A stretch of 23,758 nucleotides of DNA from assembly GCA_051867915.1 (NCBI GenBank), contig JBJDZJ010000013.1:1-23758 (forward strand), read 5' to 3'. Made by a program: the position numbers and the translations under genes. The stretch comes from CAKSQF01 sp051867915 (GTDB taxonomy: Bacteria; Bacillota; Clostridia; Oscillospirales; CAG-272). Each line of letters opens with the position of its first letter. The stretch's first letter is position 1. The notes beneath the pieces are model-generated. The model did no database searches and had not been told where the DNA came from. It worked only from the letters and a program-made list of their open reading frames with translations. Of this stretch, positions 8,101 to 13,508 are shown in pieces.

Positions 8101-9166
8101 CTTCCGATACATGGAAGAGGGCAAGATCAGCTATGTGGTCTACACCGGCGCCCTGTACGACTCCACCATTGAGGAGTTCATCGGGCTTCACCGCCGTGCG
8201 GTACAGCTTTCCATTGCCTGCCTGACCTCCCTTGATACGGCAAACGCCATGTGCGACATCATCGCCTCCCGTTACAATCTGCGCAACACCGAGCTGGTGG
8301 ACATCAACCATATGCGCACCGAGCGCAGAAAAATCCGCTTCTCAAAAATGAGCGCAACCGGAAACGATTATATCTATATTCCCAACTTCGACGGAGAGAT
8401 CACCTGTCCCGAGTCCTTCTGCGTGGACTACTGCGACCGTCACTACGGTATCGGCGGAGACGGCGTTGTCCTGATCGAGAAATCGGATGTGGCGACCGCC
8501 AAAATGCGGCTGTTCAATCAGGATGGCTCCGAAGGCAAAATGGGCGGCAACGCTCTTCGCTGTGTAGGTAAATTCCTGTACGACAACGGGTACTACAAGC
8601 ACACGCACATGACCATTGAGACTGCCAGCGGCATCAAGCGGCTGAAGCTCTATACCTTCGACGGAAAGGTCACTTCGGTCTGCGTTCAGATGGGTAAGGC
8701 CACTCTGGATCCCAAGACCCTTCCCTGCACGCTGGAGGGAGACAAGATTGTCAACCGACCCGTGACCATCGGCGGCAAGGAGTACAACATCACCTGCGTT
8801 TCGGTGGGCAACCCCCACTGCGTGGTTCTGTCCAAGCGGGTGGACGGCGTCGATGTGGAGAGGGTTGGGCCGCTCTTCGAGAATGCGCCCATCTTCCCCG
8901 AGCGAACCAATACCGAGTTCATCCGCATTGTCAATCCCGTCACCATTAAAATGCGGGTTTGGGAGAGAGGCAACGGAGAAACCCTCGCCTGCGGTACCGG
9001 TGCCTGCGCAGCCGTTGTGGCGGCAGTGGAAAACGGCTTCTGCAAGAAGGGCGTAGACATCACCGTCAAGGTTCGGGGCGGCGATCTGATCGTCAACTAC
9101 ACCGACGACGGTATCTCCCTGACCGGCGGCGCCGATCTGGTTTATGAAGGTCAGCTGGACTATTGA
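5120..9166 (+). CDS. carB-dapF: Carbamoyl-phosphate synthase large subunit fused to diaminopimelate epimerase
   Basis: One 1348-residue frame holds two enzymes. Residues 1 to about 1064 are a full-length CarB, which makes carbamoyl phosphate from bicarbonate, ammonia and two ATP. Its two homologous ATP-grasp halves open with GSGPIIIGQAAEFDYAG (near residue 14) and GSGPIRIGQGIEFDYSS (near 553), and an MGS-like allosteric domain lies at about 935-1064. From about 1065 a DapF domain follows: SKMSATGNDY, GGDGVVLIEKSD, then catalytic Cys1148 (GNALRC) and Cys1291 (ACGTGACAA). DapF interconverts LL- and meso-diaminopimelate for lysine and peptidoglycan. No stop separates the two. An in-frame ATG at 8312 (residue 1065) would give a stand-alone DapF, but only a weak GGTGG precedes it. 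The carB start has a strong AGGGAGGTG site. The fusion is seen directly; its functional meaning is not known to me. Confidence 0.93.
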   Translation: MPRDLSIKKVLVIGSGPIIIGQAAEFDYAGAQACRVLKAEGVNVVLVNSNPATIMTDKALADEIYLEPLCTETIKRIIEKEHPDSILAGLGGQTGLTIAMELAKEGYLEKAGVRLLGTDATSITRAEDRELFKETMEQIHQPIIPSDIAETVEDALAVADRIGYPVIVRPAFTLGGSGGGYAYTPDELKIIARTGLDASPITQILVERYIYGWKEIEFETMRDGNGNVIAICSMENFDPVGVHTGDSIVIAPAVTLSDKEYQMLRSASLDIISSLGIVGGCNCQFALNPNSMEYAVIEVNPRVSRSSALASKATGYPIAKVTTKIALGYTLDEIKNEVTGKTCACFEPTLDYVVVKFPKWPFDKFGGKSRTLGTQMKATGEVMAIAPSFEMAIMKAVRGAEISLDTLNRKPASDRPVRERLHNVDDLRLFTVFEAIKSGVSVDEIFEITKIDRWFLHKLVKLANYEASIENKPMDAESYLQGKKLGYTDQALSRISGQTDLPHLDASYKMVDTCGAEFDAETPYFYSTYDKVCEAREFTRRHNSGKKRIIVLGSGPIRIGQGIEFDYSSVHCVWILKELGYEVAIINNNPETVSTDYDTADRLYFEPLSPEDVMNVIKVEQPEGVVVAFGGQTAIKLTKFLDDNGIQILGTSAEGIDTAEDREKFDELLERFGISRPKGHGVLTLEQALAAAEDLGYPVLLRPSYVIGGQNMIIAHCENDVRKYMNIILSGKIENPVLVDKYMMGPELEVDVISDGKSVLIPGIMEHVERAGVHSGDSIAVYPPYNLNDKMKETIIQCSTDLALALGTKGLVNIQYLIYHGDLYVIEVNPRASRTIPYISKVTGVPMVDIASRVMVGESLADMGYGTGLYKTPPYYTVKVPVFSFSKLSDVNASLGPEMKSTGEVLGIGKTLTEALYKGLSAAGFNLKAPSPTNEEGILLSVVDYDMPEIVTLAKKMDDLGMKIYATHDTARVIADSLGIDVIEVTDIRPGSDTFRYMEEGKISYVVYTGALYDSTIEEFIGLHRRAVQLSIACLTSLDTANAMCDIIASRYNLRNTELVDINHMRTERRKIRFSKMSATGNDYIYIPNFDGEITCPESFCVDYCDRHYGIGGDGVVLIEKSDVATAKMRLFNQDGSEGKMGGNALRCVGKFLYDNGYYKHTHMTIETASGIKRLKLYTFDGKVTSVCVQMGKATLDPKTLPCTLEGDKIVNRPVTIGGKEYNITCVSVGNPHCVVLSKRVDGVDVERVGPLFENAPIFPERTNTEFIRIVNPVTIKMRVWERGNGETLACGTGACAAVVAAVENGFCKKGVDITVKVRGGDLIVNYTDDGISLTGGADLVYEGQLDY

Positions 9167-9187
9167 TCCTTTGCATAGAACGGCTCA

Positions 9188-9225
9188 AAACATGCCTGTC
9201 GCATCGAAATGCGACAGGCATGTTT
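9188..9225 (+). terminator. Terminator of the arg-car-dapF block
   Basis: A perfect 17-bp stem (9188-9204 with 9209-9225) closes on a CGAA tetraloop and its 3' arm ends in TTT. It starts 21 bases after the carB-dapF stop. It is the only strong terminator seen after argG, consistent with a long operon. Confidence 0.9.
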
Positions 9226-9266
9226 CACAAAATCTTCTGTTTTTTCGGAAAATTGTCCAATGCATC

Positions 9267-9295
9267 TTGACAAAATAATACGGAAATAGTATAAT
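9267..9295 (+). promoter_or_regulatory. Sigma-70-type promoter for the papain-like gene
   Basis: TTGACA (9267-9272) and TATAAT (9290-9295) are separated by 17 bases, about 50 bases before the start at 9344. Both hexamers are perfect. Confidence 0.85.
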
Positions 9296-9343
9296 GGGTT
9301 TACTATCTATACATCTGAAATTTTTTACGAAGGGCCGTTATCT

Positions 9344-9898
9344 ATGACCTGCGATCAAAAATATATCTATGTTGTTCTGATGCATCCGAAATCGGTGGTT
9401 TCTTCCATTATTCATATTGTCACAAAGGAGCCTTTCACCCATTCTTCGCTGGCATTTTCACCCGAACTCTCTCCCATGTTTTCCTTTGCGCGAAAATTTT
9501 CCCGTTTTCCCTTCTGGGGCGGCTACAAGAAGGAAACGCTGATCGACGGATTCTATCAGCACTGTTCCCATCTTCCCGGAAGAATTATTGCCATTCCGGT
9601 AACCGACCAACAGTATGAATGTGTTCAACAAAAGGTGGAAACCTTCTGGCAGAATCGGGGAAAACTGAAATACAACATTTCCGGCTTGTTCCTGAATGCG
9701 GTGGGAATCGCCTATGCCCGTCCGGCGCACTATACCTGTTCCCAGTTTGTTTCCGAAACGCTCAGCGAGGCGGGAATCTGCGATTTCGGCGGTCCGTGCA
9801 GTCTGGTCCGTCCCGTCCACCTGACCAAGCTGTCCGGCGAAATCATCTTTGACGGCGATCTGAAGGAATATACACCCATCTGTGTTCATCCCGCCTGA
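9344..9898 (+). CDS. Permuted papain-like (NlpC/P60-related, YiiX type) protein
   Basis: This 184-residue protein has the pattern of circularly permuted NlpC/P60 enzymes: an early His in FTHSSLAF (His33) and a late Cys in YTCSQFVSETLSEAG (Cys132), the reverse of the Cys-then-His order of ordinary NlpC/P60 domains. Members of this superfamily hydrolyse amide or thioester bonds; some act on cell wall peptides or lipids, but the substrate here cannot be read. There is no signal peptide or transmembrane segment, so it is probably cytosolic. The ATG at 9344 follows GAAGGG at about 9329. It has its own consensus promoter and is followed by the small DUF1540 gene. The family call is from motif recognition and should be treated as probable. 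Confidence 0.7.
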   Translation: MTCDQKYIYVVLMHPKSVVSSIIHIVTKEPFTHSSLAFSPELSPMFSFARKFSRFPFWGGYKKETLIDGFYQHCSHLPGRIIAIPVTDQQYECVQQKVETFWQNRGKLKYNISGLFLNAVGIAYARPAHYTCSQFVSETLSEAGICDFGGPCSLVRPVHLTKLSGEIIFDGDLKEYTPICVHPA

Positions 9899-9968
9899 AG
9901 CTCCCTGAATAAAATCCTTTTTGCGGGTTACAATAGTCATCGTAATCCATAGATAAGGAGGAATGAAC

Positions 9969-10166
9969 ATGACCGATCGCGAAACCGGTTGTCACGGAAG
10001 TGATTGCAACTGCGCAAACCCCAGCATCGAATGCACCGTCACTCAGTGCGCACATCACTGCGGCGACCAGAACTACTGCTCCCTGAAGGCCATCCGTGTA
10101 GTGACCCACGAAAGCAATCCTACCGAAATCGCCTGCACCGATTGCAGCTCCTTCGTTCTGAAGTAA
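9969..10166 (+). CDS. DUF1540 small cysteine-rich protein
   Basis: A 65-residue protein with paired cysteine motifs: IECTVTQCAHHCGDQNYCSL in the middle and a C-terminal IACTDCSSF. This matches DUF1540, a family common in Clostridia and Bacilli that probably binds metal through its cysteines; its function is unknown. I choose the ATG at 9969 because AAGGAGG ends at 9961, seven bases away; the ATG at 9963 is too close to that site. No consensus promoter lies in the short gap after the previous gene, so it may be co-transcribed with it. A terminator follows. Confidence 0.85.
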   Translation: MTDRETGCHGSDCNCANPSIECTVTQCAHHCGDQNYCSLKAIRVVTHESNPTEIACTDCSSFVLK

Positions 10167-10180
10167 ACTGAAGTTCAAAA

Positions 10181-10210
10181 GTCCCTTGGATCTCATCGGA
10201 TCCAAGGGAC
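10181..10210 (+). terminator. Terminator after the DUF1540 gene
   Basis: GTCCCTTGGATC (10181-10192) pairs perfectly with GATCCAAGGGAC (10199-10210) around a six-base loop, followed by a moderately T-rich GCTCTCTTTC. Confidence 0.85.
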
Positions 10211-10296
10211 GCTCTCTTTCGGAAGGGACCGTCGGAAGGAGGCGGGACAGCCCGTCAGAATTTGATAAAAAAAGTGCATTTTTTTTGAAAAAGCTC

Positions 10297-10325
10297 TTGA
10301 CAAACGAAATCCGTTGTGCTATAAT
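10297..10325 (+). promoter_or_regulatory. Strong promoter of the tRNA-Thr gene
   Basis: TTGACA (10297-10302), a 17-base spacer and TATAAT (10320-10325), with an extended -10 TG at 10317-10318. It lies 36 bases before the mature tRNA end, as expected for a stable RNA gene. Confidence 0.92.
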
Positions 10326-10361
10326 AGCACCGTTGACTTGAGAGATCAATCCGAAGTCAAT

Positions 10362-10437
10362 GCTGCTATGGCTCAGTTGGTAGAGCACATCCTTGGTAAG
10401 GATGAGGTCATCAGTTCGAATCTGATTAGCAGCTCCA
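10362..10437 (+). tRNA. tRNA-Thr (anticodon GGT)
   Basis: A full cloverleaf can be drawn. The acceptor stem is GCTGCTA (10362-10368) with TAGCAGC (10427-10433), then discriminator T and encoded CCA (10435-10437). The D arm is GCTC-AGTTGGTA-GAGC, the anticodon stem CATCC/GGATG encloses the loop TTGGTAA with anticodon GGT, and the T arm is ATCAG-TTCGAAT-CTGAT. GGT reads the threonine codons ACC and ACT. It has its own promoter and terminator, so it is a single-gene unit. Confidence 0.96.
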
Positions 10438-10462
10438 TAAGGACTGTAAAAAGTCCCAAACG

Positions 10463-10497
10463 AAAATCAGAGACAACGGTTGTTGTCTCTGATTTTT
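10463..10497 (+). terminator. Terminator of tRNA-Thr
   Basis: AAAATCAGAGACAAC (10463-10477) pairs perfectly with GTTGTCTCTGATTTT (10482-10496) around the loop GGTT, with the T-run overlapping the 3' arm. Confidence 0.92.
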
Positions 10498-10526
10498 GTT
10501 ATATGAGCTCTGATTTTTGTTATATG
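10487..10526 (+). repeat. 19-bp tandem direct repeat
   Basis: CTCTGATTTTTGTTATATG occurs at 10487-10505 and again at 10508-10526, separated by two bases (period 21). The first copy includes part of the 3' arm and T-run of the tRNA terminator, so this is a small duplication of that terminator's end. From 10527 to 10617 I see no gene. Confidence 0.9.
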
Positions 10527-10617
10527 GGCAAGGAAATCGGCAAATCACCGAATTACCGATTCGATCCCCTTCCTTTCGCCCTTTTGCAAGGCGATCTTCT
10601 TTTTTGGGAAATAATCC

Positions 10618-10658
10618 GCCCTCCGACAGCCTTATACACAGGCTTCGGAGGGCTTTTT
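10618..10658 (+). terminator. Second strong terminator, no gene directly upstream
   Basis: GCCCTCCGA (10618-10626) pairs with TCGGAGGGC (10645-10653); after a one-base bulge, AGCC (10628-10631) pairs with GGCT (10641-10644). Five T follow. It lies 120 bases past the tRNA terminator. Confidence 0.88.
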
Positions 10659-10776
10659 GGTGTCGGTAGCGACGGTTGTTCCCTTCCCCGGGATCGGTTT
10701 CCGGTCTGTCAGGTAACATTTCCGTATGTGTTACAGGTAAGGTAAATGTGGATAATACTATTTTCAAAAAAATATG

Positions 10777-10805
10777 TTGACAAATAAAAGGCTGTATGCT
10801 ATAAT
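10777..10805 (+). promoter_or_regulatory. Strong promoter upstream of the AT-rich pair of genes
   Basis: TTGACA (10777-10782), 17-base spacer, TATAAT (10800-10805), with the extended -10 TG at 10797-10798. It is 225 bases from the next start codon, leaving a long leader. Confidence 0.88.
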
Positions 10806-11029
10806 TTAGTTGTACCTGATTCGCACAGCAGTTTGTAAAACCAAACACATTTTGAAAAAAAGGTATGGCATGAGTTATGGAGTATTGCAAAAGAATTTTG
10901 ATCTTATTGGAAGTAAGCGGAGTAAGCATTTGAAAGGTAGCCTGCCATCATAGAGTGGCGTATGCGATTGCAAGCGGTCAGGCTGTTGATGTTTTCGTTG
11001 AAATCTTTAAGTAATCAGGGGGGATACTG
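10806..11029 (+). other. Long untranslated leader with possible RNA structure
   Basis: About 220 bases lie between the promoter and the next gene. GTTTG/CAAAC can form a small hairpin near the 5' end, and AGCCTG (10939-10944) can pair with CAGGCT (10979-10984) as the base of a larger stem-loop. An 18-codon ORF beginning ATGGAGTATTGC runs 10877-10933 but has no clear ribosome binding site. I do not recognise a known riboswitch. Confidence 0.4.
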
Positions 11030-11521
11030 ATGATCAGCGATCATGATTTATATGACATAACAGCGGCTTTCATTCGAATCAGAAGTGATATAGACTGCAA
11101 CACAAACAGTACTATATTAACTGAAATCGTTCGGGTAATCAAATCTGAAAATGATGCATATGAAGACAATCAAATTCGCAGAGCCATTGCTTCTGTCAAA
11201 AACATAGATCGTGAACGGTGGGATTATGTTTATCACGAAAATGTCTATGTTCATCGCAGGCTATTAAAGGATAAATTGATTTATCGGGTGCTGGCTGTCG
11301 CACTGGATACATTGGTTCAATTGTTGGAAGATCAACAATTTGAGCGTGCTTACGATTTAGTGGATACAGTTCATTGCTTTCCAAATATTATTGAGGAAAA
11401 CAATTTGAGAATACCAAAATCATTTTGGAAAACTTATGTAGCTTGCTACCGTGCGAAATGGGATAAATCCTTTTTGACAGATGAACAAAAGCAGTATAAC
11501 AAGAGCGTAATGGGATGCTAA
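11030..11521 (+). CDS. Unrecognised protein, probably all-helical
   Basis: I do not recognise the function of this 163-residue protein. It has no signal peptide or membrane segment, and its composition is charged and mostly helix-prone. Notable stretches are DRERWDYVYHENVYVHRRLL and LAVALDTLVQLLEDQQFERAYDLVDTVHCFPNI in the centre, the latter like a helical hairpin, and a C-terminal RIPKSFWKTYVACYRAKWDKSFL. The start is well supported: AGGGGGG lies about eight bases before the ATG at 11030. Codon use is clearly more AT-rich than in the arg genes or the ABC operon. It sits behind a strong promoter and long leader near a tRNA gene and is followed by another unrecognised gene. An immunity or accessory role would be guesswork. 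Confidence 0.75.
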   Translation: MISDHDLYDITAAFIRIRSDIDCNTNSTILTEIVRVIKSENDAYEDNQIRRAIASVKNIDRERWDYVYHENVYVHRRLLKDKLIYRVLAVALDTLVQLLEDQQFERAYDLVDTVHCFPNIIEENNLRIPKSFWKTYVACYRAKWDKSFLTDEQKQYNKSVMGC

Positions 11522-11615
11522 CCGAATCCGCTAAGTTTATCTATACTTTTTGCCTACTGCGTGAATTACCCGGTTAATCAAGTAAAGCTCTGTTGCTCGG
11601 GATGGAGGGAGAATT

Positions 11616-12119
11616 GTGCATTTTTTTGAGGATTATGATGATGAGACCAGAACGGATTTGACCATTTGCGGAAGCGATTATACAGAGCTCATTCATGTTT
11701 GTTTCCGATATTCGGCATCGTTTTCACTTTGCTTTCCTTCTATGAAATCAGCGTATGAATTTGCGCCAAGGACCGAAATGCTACGCTATACAGTTTCCGG
11801 ACATAGCGATCCCTATCGCAAATGTATATGTTATTATCCGTGCTCGAGTTCAATGAAAGAACTTCTTTTGTCTCGCGTTACTGATTTATTTGATTGGATT
11901 CGAACGGATGAACGAGAAAACCCGGAAGATTTAACATTTTACCGAGAAGACGGATCGGTGTTTTTCTGGTCTGAAACGCATGAGGGAATTTGTGTTTTGT
12001 GCGACCGTGTTCAGGAAAAGGTATCCCAAATCGTTTCGAAAAAAGGATGGAAAGCTCGGAAAGAAGGGGAATTTATTTATGGAGTCCCCAAATACTTGTT
12101 TTCAAATGACGAATTGTAA
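11616..12119 (+). CDS. Unrecognised protein with PEDLTFYREDGSVFF motif
   Basis: A 167-residue cytosolic-looking protein of unknown function. The start is a GTG at 11616, supported by GGAGGGAG at 11604-11611. It has no signal peptide or membrane span. The most conserved-looking part is residues 105-130, NPEDLTFYREDGSVFFWSETHEGICVL, which alternates strand-like hydrophobics and a His-Glu pair; the N-terminal half is rich in Tyr, Ser and Cys. Its AT-rich composition matches the preceding gene 94 bases upstream, so the two may share a transcript and an origin. No promoter was seen in the gap, and no clear terminator follows. Confidence 0.72.
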   Translation: MHFFEDYDDETRTDLTICGSDYTELIHVCFRYSASFSLCFPSMKSAYEFAPRTEMLRYTVSGHSDPYRKCICYYPCSSSMKELLLSRVTDLFDWIRTDERENPEDLTFYREDGSVFFWSETHEGICVLCDRVQEKVSQIVSKKGWKARKEGEFIYGVPKYLFSNDEL

Positions 12120-12243
12120 TATGTAGCATAGGCAACGGCAGTCGGAACGATTGTATCAGCGGACCGCAGCGTTCTTTCCCTGCGGGACTTCGGAGCAGTT
12201 GCCTTCCCCTTCCTTCTTCCATTTCTCCGAAGGTGCAACGGAC
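12120..12243. other. Gap between convergent genes, with two inverted repeats
   Basis: CCGCAG/CTGCGG (12164-12169 with 12180-12185) and CTTCGGAG/CTCCGAAG (12188-12195 with 12225-12232) can form stems. Neither is followed by a T-run on either strand, so no clear terminator can be named for the convergent genes on each side. Confidence 0.35.
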
Positions 12244-12714
12244 TCATTCATTGCGGATTTCTTCCATCATCTCCTCCACGATTGCCGCCGCATCGGAAAT
12301 GATCTGAGGGCAGGGGCGCTTTTTATAATAGTCCGCCGTCCGCTTTTCGGGCGTGGGCAACGATGCACCGGCGGGAAGTCCCAGCAGTTCTCTGCAAACC
12401 AGTGCGCCGTTCTTCTGACGGAATTTTTCCGCCATCCGCTGAATCCGCTGATACTGGGCGGACTTGGCGGCATGGTCGGTGGGGTCGGTACTGCCGTACA
12501 TTACATCCAGCACCATGACCGCTCCGATGAAGGAGCCGCAGACCTCCCGCAGTCTGGCAATTCCTCCGCCGTATCCGCAACAGATCAGCATCGCCTGTTC
12601 AAAATCCATTCCCATTTCGTCGCAAAAGGCTCCAACCACCGCCTGGGTGCAGTTATATCCTTCCAAAAACAGCCGTCTCGCATATTCGGGACGGCTTTCG
12701 TCTGCTCTTCTCAT
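12244..12714 (-). CDS. C_GCAxxG_C_C family protein
   Basis: This protein of about 157 residues matches the C_GCAxxG_C_C family: NCTQAVVGAFCDEMG, then a CCGYGGGIARLREVCGSFIGA core, then GALVCRELLG and a last Cys in CPQIISDAA near the C-terminus. The regularly placed cysteines suggest metal or redox-cofactor binding; the family's role is not established, and members are often found near redox proteins or transporters. The start is placed at the ATG at 12714 because AAGGAG lies eight bases upstream; the GTG at 12723 overlaps that site. A strong promoter at 12860-12888 leaves a leader of about 140 bases. It is divergent from the marR-ABC operon. Confidence 0.85.
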   Translation of the reverse strand: MRRADESRPEYARRLFLEGYNCTQAVVGAFCDEMGMDFEQAMLICCGYGGGIARLREVCGSFIGAVMVLDVMYGSTDPTDHAAKSAQYQRIQRMAEKFRQKNGALVCRELLGLPAGASLPTPEKRTADYYKKRPCPQIISDAAAIVEEMMEEIRNE

Positions 12715-12859
12715 GTCTCTCACTCCTTGGAGCTGTTTTCCGGACTCAAACCTACGGAAAATCCGCCTTTTTCATCACAAAACGGCGGTGCAAGCCGTCG
12801 AATCGAAGTTTCACAGCTGTCGCACGCTGATGTTCGGGTCTGATGCTCATTTTTTGACT

Positions 12860-12888
12860 ATTTTACCATACTCCTTCCGACCTGTCAA
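12860..12888 (-). promoter_or_regulatory. Promoter of the C_GCAxxG_C_C gene
   Basis: On the - strand, TTGACA (12888-12883), 17-base spacer and TAAAAT (12865-12860) with an extended -10 TG. It lies back to back with the marR promoter, whose -35 begins about 50 bases away. Confidence 0.82.
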
Positions 12889-12936
12889 GGGGATCGTCTG
12901 AATTTGAAAACAAATCGTGAATCTTTTTTAAAGCTC

Positions 12937-12964
12937 TTGACTTTTGAAGGATTCTGTGTATAAT
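12937..12964 (+). promoter_or_regulatory. Promoter of the marR-ABC operon
   Basis: TTGACT (12937-12942), 16-base spacer, TATAAT (12959-12964). The expected transcription start lies inside the palindrome at 12968-12985. Confidence 0.88.
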
Positions 12965-12967
12965 GTG

Positions 12968-12985
12968 ATTAGTTAGATAACTAAT
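12968..12985. promoter_or_regulatory. Palindromic MarR-type operator
   Basis: ATTAGTTA-GA-TAACTAAT is a near-perfect 18-base palindrome just after the -10 of the marR promoter. Its size, TTAGTTA half-sites and position suit repression of the operon by its own MarR product. Function is inferred from position. Confidence 0.8.
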
Positions 12986-13007
12986 TATAAGAGAAGGAGG
13001 AAAGAAC

Positions 13008-13502
13008 ATGGCACACGACAACCACGAGGAACAGCCCTCGCCCATGATGCTGATCAACGACTGTTCCAGAATGTTTGGTCACCGGATGCGAAAATACGGC
13101 GACGAATCCGGGGTCCCCTGCGGCTACCGCTCCCTGTTGATGCAGCTTGCCTTTGCCAGACAGCGAGGGGAAGAGAGCATCACCCAATACGAGTTGGCAA
13201 AGCACACTCATCTGACCCCGCCCACCGTTTCGGTCACGCTCCAGAAAATGGAACGGGACGGCTACATCACCAGAGTCCCCGACGAGACAGATATGCGTCA
13301 GATGCGGGTAACTCTGACCGAAAAGGGCATTGCCGTTGACCGTGCCAATATGCAGAAAGCTCAGGAAATAGAGGAGCTGGCTTTTGAAGGAATCTCACCC
13401 GAAGAATCCCAAAAGCTGACCCATCTTCTGTTGCAAGTCCGAGCCAATCTAAACCGGGGGCTTCATCCGCCCCACGGGCACAAACCAAACGGAAAGGAAT
13501 GA
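13008..13502 (+). CDS. MarR-family transcriptional regulator
   Basis: A 164-residue winged helix-turn-helix protein. The DNA-binding region lies at about residues 58-105, with ITQYELAKHTHLTPPTVSVTLQKMERDGYITRVPDETDMRQMRVTLTEKG, the usual recognition helix and wing with its D-x-R-type turn. N- and C-terminal helices would form the dimer. GAGAAGGAGG lies eight bases before the ATG at 13008. It is the first gene of an operon with two ABC exporter genes, and a palindrome sits on its transcription start, so it most likely represses its own operon until a transported or related compound binds. The inducing ligand cannot be inferred. The His/Pro-rich tail (LHPPHGHKP) is not part of the fold. Confidence 0.92.
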   Translation: MAHDNHEEQPSPMMLINDCSRMFGHRMRKYGDESGVPCGYRSLLMQLAFARQRGEESITQYELAKHTHLTPPTVSVTLQKMERDGYITRVPDETDMRQMRVTLTEKGIAVDRANMQKAQEIEELAFEGISPEESQKLTHLLLQVRANLNRGLHPPHGHKPNGKE

Positions 13503-13508
13503 TTTTAT

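Noticed and set aside
10487..10526. CRISPR-like repeat
   Set aside because: Only two copies with a two-base gap and no spacer-sized intervals or cas genes.
10314..10745. A + strand open frame running across the tRNA-Thr gene
   Set aside because: It covers the tRNA and two terminators and has no ribosome binding site, so it is not a gene.
10426..10929. A - strand frame of 167 codons across tRNA end, terminators and a promoter
   Set aside because: It is opposite clear + strand signals and has no start context or recognisable motif.
10362..12240. tRNA-associated integrative element with att sites
   Set aside because: I searched by eye for a second copy of the tRNA 3' end and for an integrase and saw neither, so only an accessory islet is claimed.
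12151..12843. A 230-codon + strand frame over the C_GCAxxG_C_C gene
   Set aside because: The - strand gene has conserved cysteine motifs, a ribosome binding site and a promoter; the + strand frame has none of these.
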